The position numbers and the translations under genes are program-made. The notes below the pieces were generated by a model that worked only from the letters and a program-made list of their open reading frames with translations, did no database searches and was not told where the DNA came from. 64,000 nt of DNA from an uncultured Clostridium sp. (lineage in GTDB: Bacteria > Bacillota > Clostridia > TANB77 > CAG-508), in contig CANEHB010000002.1 of NCBI GenBank assembly GCA_947427205.1, positions 111,873 through 175,872 on the forward strand, written 5' to 3'. Shown piece after piece: positions 7,569 through 16,854 of this stretch. Positions within the stretch are counted from its first letter, which is position 1. Each line of letters starts with the position of its first letter.

Positions 7569-7991
7569 ATGAAACTTATAGCCAAATTAAAAGGATTTGA
7601 TGGAAAAATATATGTATATGATGATAGAGTTGTTATTTCAAGAGATACATTAGCAGGGATTTTAGTATTTGGTCACGGAGAAAGAACTTTTTTTTATAAT
7701 TCAATTCAGGGTGTTGAATTTATAAGTGGTCGTTTTCGTATTATTCCAGTTGGATATGAAAATTCAAGTAGAACTGATGGAAATGCTATAACTTGGGTAC
7801 TTAATAGAAAATATGCTAAAAAAGTGTATCAATTGATATTACAAAAAATAAATGAGTCCAATAAAATGATTAACAATACGTCTAATAATATATCTGTAGC
7901 AGATGAAATACTAAAGTTTAAAAAATTACTAGATGATGGAATAATAACGAAAGAAGAGTTTGAGTCAAAAAAACAAGAATTACTAAAATAA
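7569..7991 (+). CDS. SHOCT-domain protein with N-terminal PH-like domain (cassette gene 1)
   Basis: Residues 1-95 form a beta-rich domain (AKLKGFDGKIYVYDDRVVIS...FRIIPVG...) resembling bacterial PH-like domains. A Ser/Asn linker follows. Residues about 113-140 are a clear SHOCT motif (DEILKFKKLLDDGIITKEEF). SHOCT domains occur in many bacterial and phage proteins, with roles in oligomerisation or nucleic-acid binding suggested. The gene has its own promoter and ribosome site (AAAGAGAGG) and lies in the tail operon between chaperone and tape measure, a typical 'moron' position. Confidence 0.8.
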   Translation: MKLIAKLKGFDGKIYVYDDRVVISRDTLAGILVFGHGERTFFYNSIQGVEFISGRFRIIPVGYENSSRTDGNAITWVLNRKYAKKVYQLILQKINESNKMINNTSNNISVADEILKFKKLLDDGIITKEEFESKKQELLK

Positions 7992-8051
7992 ATATTACTA
8001 AGAAGTAAGGTTATAAGTTTATTTAAAATTTATGTAATTAGGAGATTTGAA

Positions 8052-8294
8052 ATGGGAGTATTTAGTACGAATTATGAAAAAGAAGCAGAAGAATTATGGG
8101 AAAAAGTTAAAAAAGATTTAAGACCGAAAGATGGATTAAAGCATATATTATATATATATGGTCCGTATACAGCAACAGAGTATAACACAAAAATTAATTT
8201 TGTTGTAGAAAAAATGCAAAAAGATGGATATAGTATTATAGATGTAAAATTTGTATATGAAGATGCAAATAGAACTTTAATAATGTATGAATAA
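8052..8294 (+). CDS. Cassette paralog 1 (MGVFS family, 80 aa)
   Basis: This is the first of four tandem paralogs. The shared N-terminus is MGVFSxxYEKEAEELW then DLRPKDGxKH. The shared C-terminus is EKMQKxGYSIIDVK followed by a closing beta strand (RTLIMYE). The middle differs between copies. The C-terminal half (alpha helix, 'GYSIIDV', strand) recalls the small DUF4177-type fold, but this is only a visual resemblance. The ribosome site TTAGGAGATTTGAA is the same as in the other copies. The function is unknown. It may be cargo or an accessory of the tail locus. Confidence 0.75.
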   Translation: MGVFSTNYEKEAEELWEKVKKDLRPKDGLKHILYIYGPYTATEYNTKINFVVEKMQKDGYSIIDVKFVYEDANRTLIMYE

Positions 8295-8315
8295 ATATTA
8301 AATTTTGATAAAGAG

Positions 8316-8342
8316 GATGGTTAATAAGTAGCCATCTTTTTT
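8316..8342 (+). terminator. Terminator of cassette paralog 1
   Basis: GATGG (8316-8320) and CCATC (8332-8336) form a short stem with TTTTTT after it. The same hairpin follows all four paralogs. Confidence 0.65.
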
Positions 8343-8398
8343 GATGCAGTGACTACTAAAAAAGTGATAGAATATAATAATAAAACCATAAATTAATC

Positions 8399-8427
8399 TT
8401 GAATATTATAAATTAATACTATATATT
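8399..8427 (+). promoter_or_regulatory. Cassette promoter 2
   Basis: TTGAAT (8399-8404), 17 bases, TATATT (8422-8427), followed by the AAGGAGATTTGAA ribosome site of paralog 2. It is nearly identical to the promoters at 8793 and 9245. Confidence 0.65.
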
Positions 8428-8466
8428 TATAATATATAGTAGAATATTTTAGTAAGGAGATTTGAA

Positions 8467-8715
8467 ATGGGAGTATTTAGTAAAGATTATGAAAAAGAAG
8501 CAGAAGAATTATGGAAAGAAGTTGAAAAAGATTTGAGACCAAAGGATGGATTAAAGCATACATTGATGACAAGTGGTCATTATGATGGTACAGATTATAA
8601 TGTAATACTTAATTATATTATAGAAAAAATGCAAAAACAGGGATTTAGTATTATAGATGTAAAGTTAATTGGAGAAGGTTACCGTTGGATTAGAACTTTA
8701 GTAACATATGAATAA
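8467..8715 (+). CDS. Cassette paralog 2 (MGVFS family, 82 aa)
   Basis: The N-terminus (MGVFSKDYEKEAEELWKEVE) and C-terminus (IIEKMQKQGFSIIDVKLI...RTLVTYE) match the family. The central segment (TLMTSGHYDGTDYNVILNY) differs from its sisters. It has its own promoter, ribosome site and terminator, so it is an autonomous transcription unit inside the tail operon. The product is small, soluble and acidic-basic mixed with no signal peptide. The function is unknown. Confidence 0.75.
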   Translation: MGVFSKDYEKEAEELWKEVEKDLRPKDGLKHTLMTSGHYDGTDYNVILNYIIEKMQKQGFSIIDVKLIGEGYRWIRTLVTYE

Positions 8716-8735
8716 ATATTAAACTTTGATAAAAA

Positions 8736-8764
8736 GGATGCTTAATAAATAGCCATCTTTTTTT
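8736..8764 (+). terminator. Terminator of cassette paralog 2
   Basis: GGATGC...GCCATC-type stem followed by seven T. It is a diverged copy of the hairpins after the sister genes. Confidence 0.55.
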
Positions 8765-8792
8765 GTAAGAGAAACCAAAAAGTAAATTAATC

Positions 8793-8821
8793 TTGAATAT
8801 TATAAATTAATGATATATATT
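8793..8821 (+). promoter_or_regulatory. Cassette promoter 3
   Basis: TTGAAT (8793-8798), 17 bases, TATATT (8816-8821), directly before paralog 3. Confidence 0.65.
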
Positions 8822-8858
8822 TATAACATATATTATATTTATAATAAGGAGATTTAAA

Positions 8859-9140
8859 ATGGGAGTATTTAGTAAAGATTATGAAAAAGAAGCAGAAGAA
8901 TTATGGAAAGATGTAAAAAATGATTTAAGACCGAAGGACGGATTTAAGCATGTATTATCAATATCAGGAGCATCTAATACATCAAAAGTAACAGGTAAAA
9001 CTTTCTGTTGTACAGATGTATATGATATGATGATAAATACAATTATAGAAAAAATGCAGAAATATGGATATAGTATTATAGATATGAAAATTACAGATGC
9101 ATATCTTGCACCAGTAAGAACTATAATAATATATGAATAA
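8859..9140 (+). CDS. Cassette paralog 3 (MGVFS family, 93 aa)
   Basis: This is the longest copy. It shares the family N-terminus (MGVFSKDYEKEAEELWKDVK) and C-terminus (IIEKMQKYGYSIIDMKIT...RTIIIYE). The middle has an extra segment (SGASNTSKVTGKTFCCTDVY) with a CC pair that the other copies lack. The variable middle between conserved ends suggests that the central loop carries specificity. It has its own promoter and terminator. The function is unknown. Confidence 0.75.
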   Translation: MGVFSKDYEKEAEELWKDVKNDLRPKDGFKHVLSISGASNTSKVTGKTFCCTDVYDMMINTIIEKMQKYGYSIIDMKITDAYLAPVRTIIIYE

Positions 9141-9160
9141 ATATTAAACTTTGATAAAAA

Positions 9161-9188
9161 AGATGGTTAATAAGTAGCCATCTTTTTT
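9161..9188 (+). terminator. Terminator of cassette paralog 3
   Basis: GATGG (9162-9166) pairs with CCATC (9178-9182), followed by TTTTTT. This hairpin and the next ~60 bases are almost identical to those after paralog 1, which shows recent duplication. Confidence 0.65.
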
Positions 9189-9244
9189 GATGCAGTGACT
9201 ACTAAAAAAGTGATAGAATATAATAATAAAACCATAAATTAATC

Positions 9245-9273
9245 TTGAATATTATATATTAATGATATATATT
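9245..9273 (+). promoter_or_regulatory. Cassette promoter 4
   Basis: TTGAAT (9245-9250), 17 bases, TATATT (9268-9273), directly before paralog 4. Confidence 0.65.
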
Positions 9274-9310
9274 TATAACATATATTATATTTATAATAAG
9301 GAGATTTGAA

Positions 9311-9535
9311 ATGGGAGTATTTAGTACGAATTATGAAAAAATATGGGAGGAAGCTGAAAAACATTTAAGACCAAAAGATGGGTTTAAACATGTATTAACA
9401 GAAGCTGACGGAGAAGATGATACAATAATTAATTTTATTTTAGAAAAAATGCAAAATAAAGGATATGAAATAATAGATATAAAAAAAATAGTAACACATG
9501 AGTATATAGTTGAAAGTATGATAATATATAAATAA
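9311..9535 (+). CDS. Cassette paralog 4 (MGVFS family, 74 aa)
   Basis: This is the shortest copy. It starts MGVFSTNYEKIWEEAEKHLRPKDGFKH, so the EAEELW helix is shortened. It keeps the EKMQNKGYEIIDIK block and a final strand (ESMIIYK). The middle is acidic (EADGEDD). It is flanked by the same promoter and terminator types. The four copies differ most in the segment between KHxL and IxEKMQ. The function is unknown. Confidence 0.72.
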   Translation: MGVFSTNYEKIWEEAEKHLRPKDGFKHVLTEADGEDDTIINFILEKMQNKGYEIIDIKKIVTHEYIVESMIIYK

Positions 9536-9556
9536 TATTAAATATTGATAAAAATG

Positions 9557-9582
9557 ATGGTTAATAAGTAACCATCTTTTTT
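9557..9582 (+). terminator. Terminator of cassette paralog 4
   Basis: GATGG (9557-9561) pairs with CCATC (9573-9577), followed by a T run. It lies 35 bases before the tape measure start region, so it also reduces read-through into the tape measure from the cassette. Confidence 0.6.
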
Positions 9583-9616
9583 TGTAGGAATATAAAAAAA
9601 TTAAAAGAAAGGGGGA

Positions 9617-11501
9617 ATGGCTTATAACAACAGAACAAGTAGAAATTTTAGTACAAGCAAATATAGATGGAGCAGTAAAAGAGTTCAAAAAGCTTGTACC
9701 AGAAATAAATAAACAAATAAGTAAAATACAAAAAGAATTTAAGAATTTAGATTTAAAAATAAAAATTGATGATATGGATGTTAGCAAAGTTGTTAAAAAT
9801 TTTCAGGATTCTAAAAATCAAATAAAAAATACTATGGAAGAGTTAAAGCTAGATATAGGAAGTATATTTTCTGGAATACAAACAGATATTATAGAAGCTT
9901 TTACAAGTTCTTTAGAATTTGATGGAGTTCCAGATGAGGTTATACAAAATCTTACAAGTACTTTTAATAATTTAATAACTACAATAAATAATATAGTTCA
10001 AAGTAAGGGATTTAATGAGTTTTTAGAAGAAATTTCTAAAAAGTTTAAAGATATTTCAGAAAAGATGTCAAATATAGATTGGCAAAAAACATTAGAAGGA
10101 TTAACTAATATAGGAAAAATAGCATTAAATGGATTTTATGCATTTTTTGATATATTAAAATGGCTTGCAGAACATCCTTTAATTGCAGAAACTATAGTAT
10201 CAATTGCACTCGCAATTGAATTTTTGACACTTATTCTTTCTACAGTTTCTAGTATTTTACCAGTTTTAGATGCAATTAAATCAAAATGGGGTTTTCTAAA
10301 TAATTTTAAAACAACATTAATATTACTAGCCATAGCTGCTGCAATAGGCTTAATTGTGGTAGTAATAATGAACTGGGAAAATATAATGAATTTTCTAAAA
10401 GAAACAGTAGAAACAGGAATTAAAGCATTAATTGAATTTTATACTAATTTATGGAATGCAATAAAAGATATTTTTTTAAAAAGAGTAGAAGAAATTATAA
10501 ATACATTTGAGTATTTAAAAAACTTACTTATTCAAATACTTATATTTATAGGAAACCTTATAATACAACTTGTAAGTGGAATAGTTCAGACAGTGTCAAA
10601 TATAATTCAAACAATTATAACTTTTATACCAAGTGCATTAGAATTTATATGGAATACAATATTACAATTTATAAATACAATGTTAGAAACAATACCATTA
10701 GTATTTGAAACTATTATAAACTTCATATCAAGTGCATTAGAATTTATATGGAACATTATATCACAAGCTTTAAATACAATATTTGAAACAATATCATCAA
10801 TATTTCAAATGATTATAAACTTTATATCAACTACATTAGAATCAATTTGGAATGTATTTTCACAAATATTTAATAATATATTACAGTTTATAATATCAAT
10901 ATTTCAAGGAATATGGAACACAATATCAAATATAATAAATACTGTATTAAATACAATAAAAAATGTTTTAGGAAAAATTCAAGAAATTTGGTCAAATGTA
11001 TGGAATACAGTATCAAGAGTTGTTAGTGATGTATGGAATGGCATATGGGGAACAATCAAAGGAGTAATAAACTTAATTTTATCTGGAATGGAAAAAATGG
11101 TAAATGGAGTAATAGACAGCATAAATGTTATTTTAGGTGGAATAGACAATATAGCAAATACAGTTGGTTCAGTTATTGGAATAGATCCAATAAACTTAAA
11201 AATAAGTTATGTATCATTACCAAGATTAGCAAAAGGTGGAGTATTAACAAGAGCAACAGCATTTATTGGTGGAGAGTATACAGGAGCAAGAAGTAATCCT
11301 GAAATAGTATCTCCACAAAGCATTTTAATGGAAACTTTTGATACAGTTCTTTCAAATCATGAATGGAATCGTGAAAGTAGCACTGCTCCAATAAATGTTT
11401 CACTAATAGTTGGAAATACAAAATTAGGAGAAATATTATTAGAGGATTTAAGAAGTATAAAAAGACAAACTGGTAAAAATATAGAAGCAATATGTAGTTA
11501 G
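9617..11501 (+). CDS. Tail tape measure protein, start codon out of frame with the body
   Basis: The body (ITTEQVEILVQANIDGAVKE... to GKNIEAICS, about 627 residues) is a short tape measure. It has an N-terminal coiled coil, hydrophobic segments around residues 190-245, and many 11-residue-like repeats (ALEFIWNIISQALNTIFETI) with regular Trp. The C-terminal region reads RLAKGGVLTRATAFIGGEYTG...NPEIVSPQSIL, as in many Firmicutes tape measures. The only good start (ATG 9617 after AAAGGGGGA) is one base (or four bases, TATA) out of frame. The next in-frame Met is at 9774, without a ribosome site. Tape measures set tail length, so this tail would be short. Confidence 0.8.
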
Positions 11502-11512
11502 GGGGTGTAAAT

Positions 11513-11933
11513 ATGATATGGAAATTAGAAGGTAAATTAATGAAAACGCCAAGTGAATATGATGACGATATAGAAGATACAGATAGCGATAGTTATACAA
11601 GCATTATTGATGCAAGTTTAATAGATAATCCGATAGCTGTTGGAATGCTAAATTGCAATATGTCATGGGATTGCTTAACAGAGGAAGAAGCAGAAGAATT
11701 GTGTCAAGCTACATATAAAAATCCTATGATTGTAACTATTAAAGCACCATCAGTTCCACGGTGGAATGATAGAAAATGCAAAATTTCGTGTAAGTAAAAG
11801 AAAAACTAAAATGCATAAAACAGGAAAAGATGAAGACACTTCCAAATCATATTGGCAAGTGTCTTTTAATATGGTACAAAAAGAACTAACAGAAGAGCAA
11901 AAAAGAGTAGTAGAGGAGGCTAATAATGTATAA
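11513..11933 (+). CDS. Small tail/baseplate protein (DUF6711-like), +1 shift at a CGG codon
   Basis: The protein is about 139 residues after skipping one base. The N-terminus IWKLEGKLMKTPSEYDDD...SYTSIIDASLIDN and NCNMSWDCLTEEEAEEL resembles small proteins encoded after the tape measure in Firmicutes siphophages. The zero frame ends wrongly at 11797 (RWNDRKCKISCK). Skipping C11759 turns CCA CGG TGG into CCA GGT GGA. The frame then continues as GGMIENAKFRVSKRK to a stop at 11931-11933, overlapping the next ATG (11926) by 8 bases as in an intact operon. The ribosome site is GGGGGTG. Confidence 0.75.
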
Positions 11934-14900
11934 TACAAGTAATAATTATAAAAATAAAATTTATTCAGATAGTACTAGACATCTATTAAAAATATTTTTA
12001 GATGATACTGAAGTTCCATCAAAATATATATTAGATTTCCAAGCTTCTTTTAAAGTTTTTGATAGTGATGAATTTTCTTTTGGCTCTACTTGCTCAAGAA
12101 CAGTTAAAATAAAGTTACATAAAGATGCATTAAAAGATATAGAAAATGAAATTACTATTGTAAAAATAACAACAGGAATAAATGGTGAAGAAATACCATA
12201 TGGAGAATTTACAATAGATAGTCAAAAAGAGGCTAATAATTATAATGTAGAATTTGAATTAATAGATTATATGCCAAGATTTAATTTTAATTATGATGCT
12301 AAAGTTACATTTCCAGCTAAGTTATGTGATATTGCAAAAGATATATGTATGCAGGCAGGAGTAGAACTACGGTTCTACTTCTTTTTTGAATATGAATACA
12401 GAAATTTTAGTTTGGGATAATGAAGTAACTGCAAGAGAATATATTTCATATATATCAGAACAGGCTGGAGCTTTTGCATGCATTGGAAGAGATGGAAAAT
12501 TATATTTTAAACAAATTGGAGAAAATAGTATTGAATTAGATAAAAAATTTTTAAAAGATATTAAGTATGGAGAACTGTTTAAAATAAGTTGTATAGCGTA
12601 TGAAGATGGCGTTCAAGATTTTAAACAAGGAACTACAAAAGACAGTACAGTATGGATAAATCAAGATAATATGTATATTAACAAACAAGAACAAATAGAT
12701 GCTATATATGATTATTATAAAGATTTTAAATGCTATTCTTTTGAGGGAGGCTTGATAATAGATCCTGCTATAGATGTTGGAGATGTAATTATTATTGATG
12801 AAAAGCCAGTTATCTATCAGGGTGAATTAAGTTATTGTGGTAAATTTTTTTCAAATATTAAAAGTGAAATTAAAAGTAAAGCAAAGCAAGAGAGTTCAAC
12901 TAGAGAAAAATCAGAGAAATCTAAAATTAGAAGATTAGAAAGTAAAATTAATGAGGCAGAAGGAAATATAACACTTTTAGGCAAAGAAGTAACAGAATAT
13001 GAAGATAAATTATCAGAAATTAAATTAGATATAGATAGTATAACTCATAAAGTAGAAAATATAGCAGGTATAACAAGAGAGGTAGAAGGAATAACAAAAA
13101 TACAATTGGATGAGTGTATGAAAGGACAACTTTTAGAACTTCATATTTATGGAAATAATACAGCCTTTAAGTGGACATATCCAAGTAACTTTTTGTATCC
13201 AAGTGACTTAGTATATCCTGGTGGAAATAGTAAAATTCGTGTTTATTCGGAAGATTTAAGCTATGATGAAACAATAGATTTAAGAATAAAAGATGTTTTA
13301 AGGCAATATGAGGGTGTATGTGATGAATATATTTTAAAAGATAATAAAGCACAAATAATTAGAAGAATTGGTGTAGATAGAAATAATAACAAATATATAT
13401 TAGAAAATGAAATAATAGAAGAACTAGAAGCTATAAATATTCAGTTAGAAGAAGGAACAAATTATATTGAAATAATAAATCAAGTTGCTAATATGAAAGT
13501 AAAATATGTTATTTTAAATGACTTTACAAAACGTTTCGCAACAAGTGTAGAAATGTATTCTATAATTCAACAAACTGTTGATGAAATCTTGTTAGAAGTA
13601 GGTAAAAAAATTGGAGAAGACGAATTAAATTCAGCATTAAAATTATATGAAAATGAAATTTCGGCATCAGTAAATCAACAGGTTGAAGAAAAAATGGAAG
13701 ATAAGATAGACAAAAAGGATATATTAGCATCTTGGAATTTAGCTGTAAAAAATGGAGAAGGTATTGTTACTATTGAAGGAAACAAATTAATTATAAAAAC
13801 AGACAATTTTAAATTAGATGAGAATGGAAATGCAGTTATCACTGGGAAAAAAGGTACACCATATAATTATACAATGTTAGATGTATATTTAGCTTTAGCA
13901 CATATAAGAGGAGATATAAATTTGCCATCTAATTTATTAGATGTATATCATATTAAGACTACATCAGGAAATATAAATGTTACAGATGTGGTTGCAATAA
14001 TAGATATAGTTGAAGGAAGAGAAAAAGCAACTAAAACGCTGAATGCAGATGTGATAATAGATCCAAATCAAAGTGAAAAAGTTATTTCATTAAAGCTTAC
14101 AGAAAATTTACAAACAATTATTGGTTTATTTCAAATGTATTCTTATTTAATAAAATGTACAAATCTAATGGTTGGAGATGGATATAGTGTTACTCAAGAA
14201 AGTGCTAAATATGGTATTCAACTTGATGGAACTAACAAAAGAATAAAAATTGTAGATACTAATCAATCAGTTGAGACAACAATAGATTCAGGAAAAGTAG
14301 ATGCATATAATGTATATGCAAGTTCTGGTGGAACAAAAGGATATTGTTTGCATGGAAGGGGAAATGCTCATACATATATGATAGATTATGCAAGTTATTA
14401 TGGAACTAATTATTTTTTATTATATGTAGATGGAAATAATGCTTTTCCTATGGTAAATTCAGTTTATGTAGATAGTCAACAAATTGCACAAATATCTCAT
14501 AAAACAAGTTATTTTGAATATATAGTGCCTCGTTATGGAGCGTTCGGTATAAATGGAGTATTTCAATCAGATACACAATTAAAAGAAAATATTAATGATA
14601 CGAAATTAAATGCTATAGATATTATAAACAAAATTAGACATATTGAGTTTGACTGGAAAGATACTAAAATGGCAGTAGGAGAAGGACATGAAGAAATAGG
14701 ATATTCAGCTAATCAGATTGAAGAAGATGTAGGTTTGAATATTGTTTATGAAGTACAGCAACCAGAAAATAGTGAGTTTGAAAAGATTAAGCAAATTAAC
14801 GAAAATAGAATTATGCCTTTAGTTACAAAAGCTATTCAAGAATTATCAAAAGAAAATAAAGAACTAAAAGAAGAAAATGAAAAACAAAATAAAATGATAA

Positions 14901-14965
14901 ACTTTTTAATAAATAAATTAAATTGTAAAGAAGAATTTGAAGAATATATGAGAGGAGAAAAATAA
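11926..14965 (+). CDS. Tail hub / fibre protein with C-terminal S74 chaperone, +1 shift at a CGG codon
   Basis: The recoded product is about 1012 residues. The N-terminal ~350 residues resemble the tail-associated hub (Tal/gp44-like) of siphophages. A coiled coil (about 320-380), beta-rich fibre region and a C-terminal intramolecular chaperone follow (SDTQLKENINDTK, IEFDWKDTK, EIGYSANQIEEDVG), then a final coiled coil. S74 domains trimerise fibres and then self-cleave. The zero frame ends at 12420 after VELRFYFFFEYEY. Skipping C12370 changes CTA CGG TTC to CTA GGT TCT and continues GSTSFLNMNTEILVWDNE. An internal ATG at 12386 could only make a headless product. Confidence 0.82.
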
Positions 14966-15450
14966 TGGCAATAAATTTTAATAAAACAACTTTTAAAAAT
15001 AATCAATCTCCTGCAATTGATGAAGATTTTTTAAATGGATTACAAGATAATATAAAAGAAAATTTAACTAATATAGATAACAGAATTAGTGAGCTTGAAA
15101 AAGACAATAATTTAACAACATCAAAAGATGCATATTTACAAATTGAAACAGAAACTAACAAGCTTTGGTATGATACCAAAAAAATATACAGAAAAGTTAT
15201 AAGAGGTACAGTAAAAACAGGTACTAGATGTGATCTTTATACAGATACTAATATAGAAACATTAGTGTCTGCAGAAGGTTTTTTGAGTTATAGTAATCAT
15301 GCTGGATATCATAAAATTGGTGGTTATGCTAATGCTAATTTTTACTCATTTTTACAATTCAATTCTCAAAAGATACTGACTTTTTGGGGAACTGAACAAT
15401 ATAATAATTCTGAATATTATATAATTTTAGAATATACAAAAATAGATTAA
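14965..15450 (+). CDS. Tail fibre tip / receptor-binding accessory protein (161 aa)
   Basis: Its ATG overlaps the stop of the hub gene by one base. Residues 1-50 are a typical N-terminal attachment segment (INFNKTTFKNNQSPAIDEDFLNGLQDNIKENLTNIDNRI, a short coiled coil). The C-terminal 100 residues form a beta-rich head (TRCDLYTDTNIETLVSAEGFLSY...SEYYIILEYTKID) of the kind that ends many clostridial prophage fibres. It probably binds the cell surface of target bacteria. The assignment rests on context and on this two-part layout. Confidence 0.65.
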   Translation: MAINFNKTTFKNNQSPAIDEDFLNGLQDNIKENLTNIDNRISELEKDNNLTTSKDAYLQIETETNKLWYDTKKIYRKVIRGTVKTGTRCDLYTDTNIETLVSAEGFLSYSNHAGYHKIGGYANANFYSFLQFNSQKILTFWGTEQYNNSEYYIILEYTKID

Positions 15451-15504
15451 AGAAATTATAAAACTACAAAATTAGTAAAAAAATACAGAAGTGGAGGACA
15501 AAAT

Positions 15505-15723
15505 ATGAGTGAAACAATAATAACAGCAATAATAACTGGTGGATTAACATTATTGGGAGTTTTAATAAGTAATAGTAAAAATCAAGCAGTAACAGAAACA
15601 AAAATAGAAGAACTAACTAGAGAAGTAAGAGAACATAATAATTTCGCAAAAAGAATGCCTGTAGTAGAGGAAAAAATAAGTGTAATAAATCATAGAATAG
15701 ATGATTTAGAAAAGAAAGAGTGA
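15505..15723 (+). CDS. XhlA-like holin-associated membrane protein (72 aa)
   Basis: One N-terminal hydrophobic segment (residues 5-22, IITAIITGGLTLLGVLIS) is followed by a charged coiled coil ending in INHRIDDLEKKE. This is the usual form of small XhlA/hemolysin-type proteins next to phage holins, although in many of these the membrane segment is C-terminal. The ribosome site is GTGGAGGAC. It is followed after 7 bases by a second small membrane protein and then by the lysin, so it most likely helps release tails or the amidase. Confidence 0.65.
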   Translation: MSETIITAIITGGLTLLGVLISNSKNQAVTETKIEELTREVREHNNFAKRMPVVEEKISVINHRIDDLEKKE

Positions 15724-15730
15724 TAATGTA

Positions 15731-15931
15731 ATGAAAAAATGTATAGAAACTATTTTAATAAATTTAGCAAACTTATTAAAAGTAAAGACAATATTGTCAT
15801 TAGCAGTAATATTTACAGTATGTAAGTTAACTTTTAATAATGTAGTAAGTGTAGAAGCTTTTATGTCAATAGCATCAGCTGTAATAACTTACTATTTTAC
15901 AAAATCAAATGAAAATATAGAGGATAAATAA
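15731..15931 (+). CDS. Phage holin (66 aa)
   Basis: Two predicted membrane segments (about residues 15-35 and 40-58, rich in Ile, Val and Ala) and a charged C-terminus (TKSNENIEDK) give a class II-like holin. It lies immediately before the amidase gene, with one base between stop and next ATG. In phages and tailocin loci holin and lysin together break the producing cell open. Confidence 0.7.
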   Translation: MKKCIETILINLANLLKVKTILSLAVIFTVCKLTFNNVVSVEAFMSIASAVITYYFTKSNENIEDK

Positions 15932-15932
15932 T

Positions 15933-16748
15933 ATGAATATAATAGAAAGAAAATATAGATTAAATGGTAGTTTAAAAGAAAGAATAAAAACAGAAGAAAT
16001 TATACTGCATCATGCATCAGCAAAAATATGCACACCAGAACAAATTGATAGTTGGCATAAACAAAGGGGCTGGACATGTATGGGTTATCATTTTTTAGTA
16101 AGAAAAGATGGAACAATATATAGAGGTAGACCTGAAAATGTAGTAGGTGCTCATGCAAGTAATCATAATAGTACAAGTATTGGTATTTGTGCAGAAGGAA
16201 ACTTTGAAATAGAAGAAATGGCAGAAGTTCAAAAAAGAGCTTTAATAGAATTAGTATCATATTTAAAGAATAAGTATAATATTACAAAGGTGTTAAGACA
16301 TAAAGATGTAGGAGCGACAGATTGTCCTGGAAAGAAGTATCCTTTTGAAGAAATTGCAAATGGAAAAACTCAAAATATCAAATATGAGGTTCATGTTCAA
16401 AATATAGGCTGGCAATTATGTAAAGAAAATGGAGAGCTAGCAGGAACCAAAGGACAAGGTTTAAGAATAGAAGCTATTAAAATATATGCTGATATTCCTA
16501 TAAAATATAGAGTACATATGGAAGGAAAAGGATGGGGAGAATATGTTTCAAATGGGTGTTTAGCAGGTACAGTAGGAGAAAGTAGAAGAATTGAAGCTAT
16601 TGAAATTGAAAGTTCTTCTAATTTTATAAAAGCTCAAGCTCATATTGAAAATATAGGAGACCAGAATATTGTTCAAGGTACTCATATTAAAATTGGTACA
16701 GAAGGACAAGCTTTAAGATTAGAAGCTTTAAAGCTAGAGTTTGTATAA
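15933..16748 (+). CDS. N-acetylmuramoyl-L-alanine amidase with ChW cell-wall repeats (endolysin)
   Basis: Residues about 20-140 form an Amidase_2/PGRP domain. Zinc ligands are visible as His26 (ILHHASAK), His123 and Cys131 (LRHKDVGATDCPG). The C-terminal half has ChW-type repeats (YEVHVQNIGWQLCKENGELAGTKGQ; YRVHMEGKGWGEYVSNGCLAGT; and a third degenerate copy), which bind the wall in Clostridia. The enzyme cuts the bond between muramic acid and the peptide stem. It ends the tail locus, as lysins do in tailocins, and has no signal peptide, so it needs the holin for export. Confidence 0.9.
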   Translation: MNIIERKYRLNGSLKERIKTEEIILHHASAKICTPEQIDSWHKQRGWTCMGYHFLVRKDGTIYRGRPENVVGAHASNHNSTSIGICAEGNFEIEEMAEVQKRALIELVSYLKNKYNITKVLRHKDVGATDCPGKKYPFEEIANGKTQNIKYEVHVQNIGWQLCKENGELAGTKGQGLRIEAIKIYADIPIKYRVHMEGKGWGEYVSNGCLAGTVGESRRIEAIEIESSSNFIKAQAHIENIGDQNIVQGTHIKIGTEGQALRLEALKLEFV

Positions 16749-16828
16749 TTACATTATAAATATTTTTTCAAATTAAGTAGAATATTGTAAAAATTTGTGA
16801 TAATATATTAAAAATAAATGAGAAAGGG

Positions 16829-16843
16829 CTGTATTATATACAG
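16829..16843 (+). promoter_or_regulatory. Small hairpin covering the upp ribosome site region
   Basis: CTGTA and TACAG pair around TTATA just before GGGTAATTAAAG and the upp ATG. The ribosome site of upp is weak (AGGGT) and touches the hairpin, so the fold could modulate upp translation. Confidence 0.35.
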
Positions 16844-16854
16844 GGTAATTAAAG

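Noticed and set aside
8052..9535. Tandem repeats here as a CRISPR-like or satellite array
   Set aside because: The repeated units are 390-450 bases long and coding, with conserved protein ends, promoters and terminators. They are gene duplicates.
11033..11296. Alternative-frame ORFs within the tape measure and other long genes
   Set aside because: They lack ribosome sites and plausible composition and are overlapped fully by real genes. They are chance open frames in A+T-rich DNA.
12386..12420. ATG at 12386 as the true start of a separate fibre gene
   Set aside because: There is no ribosome site, it lies inside the upstream frame, and the joined protein across 12370 reads as one continuous hub sequence. 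The one-base break explains both pieces better.
4010..16748. Complete inducible prophage
   Set aside because: No integrase, excisionase, replication, terminase, portal or capsid genes and no attachment repeats were found. The gene set is tail and lysis only.
16749..16854. Purine or other riboswitch before upp
   Set aside because: Only a 5-bp hairpin near the ribosome site is visible. No conserved aptamer pattern is present.
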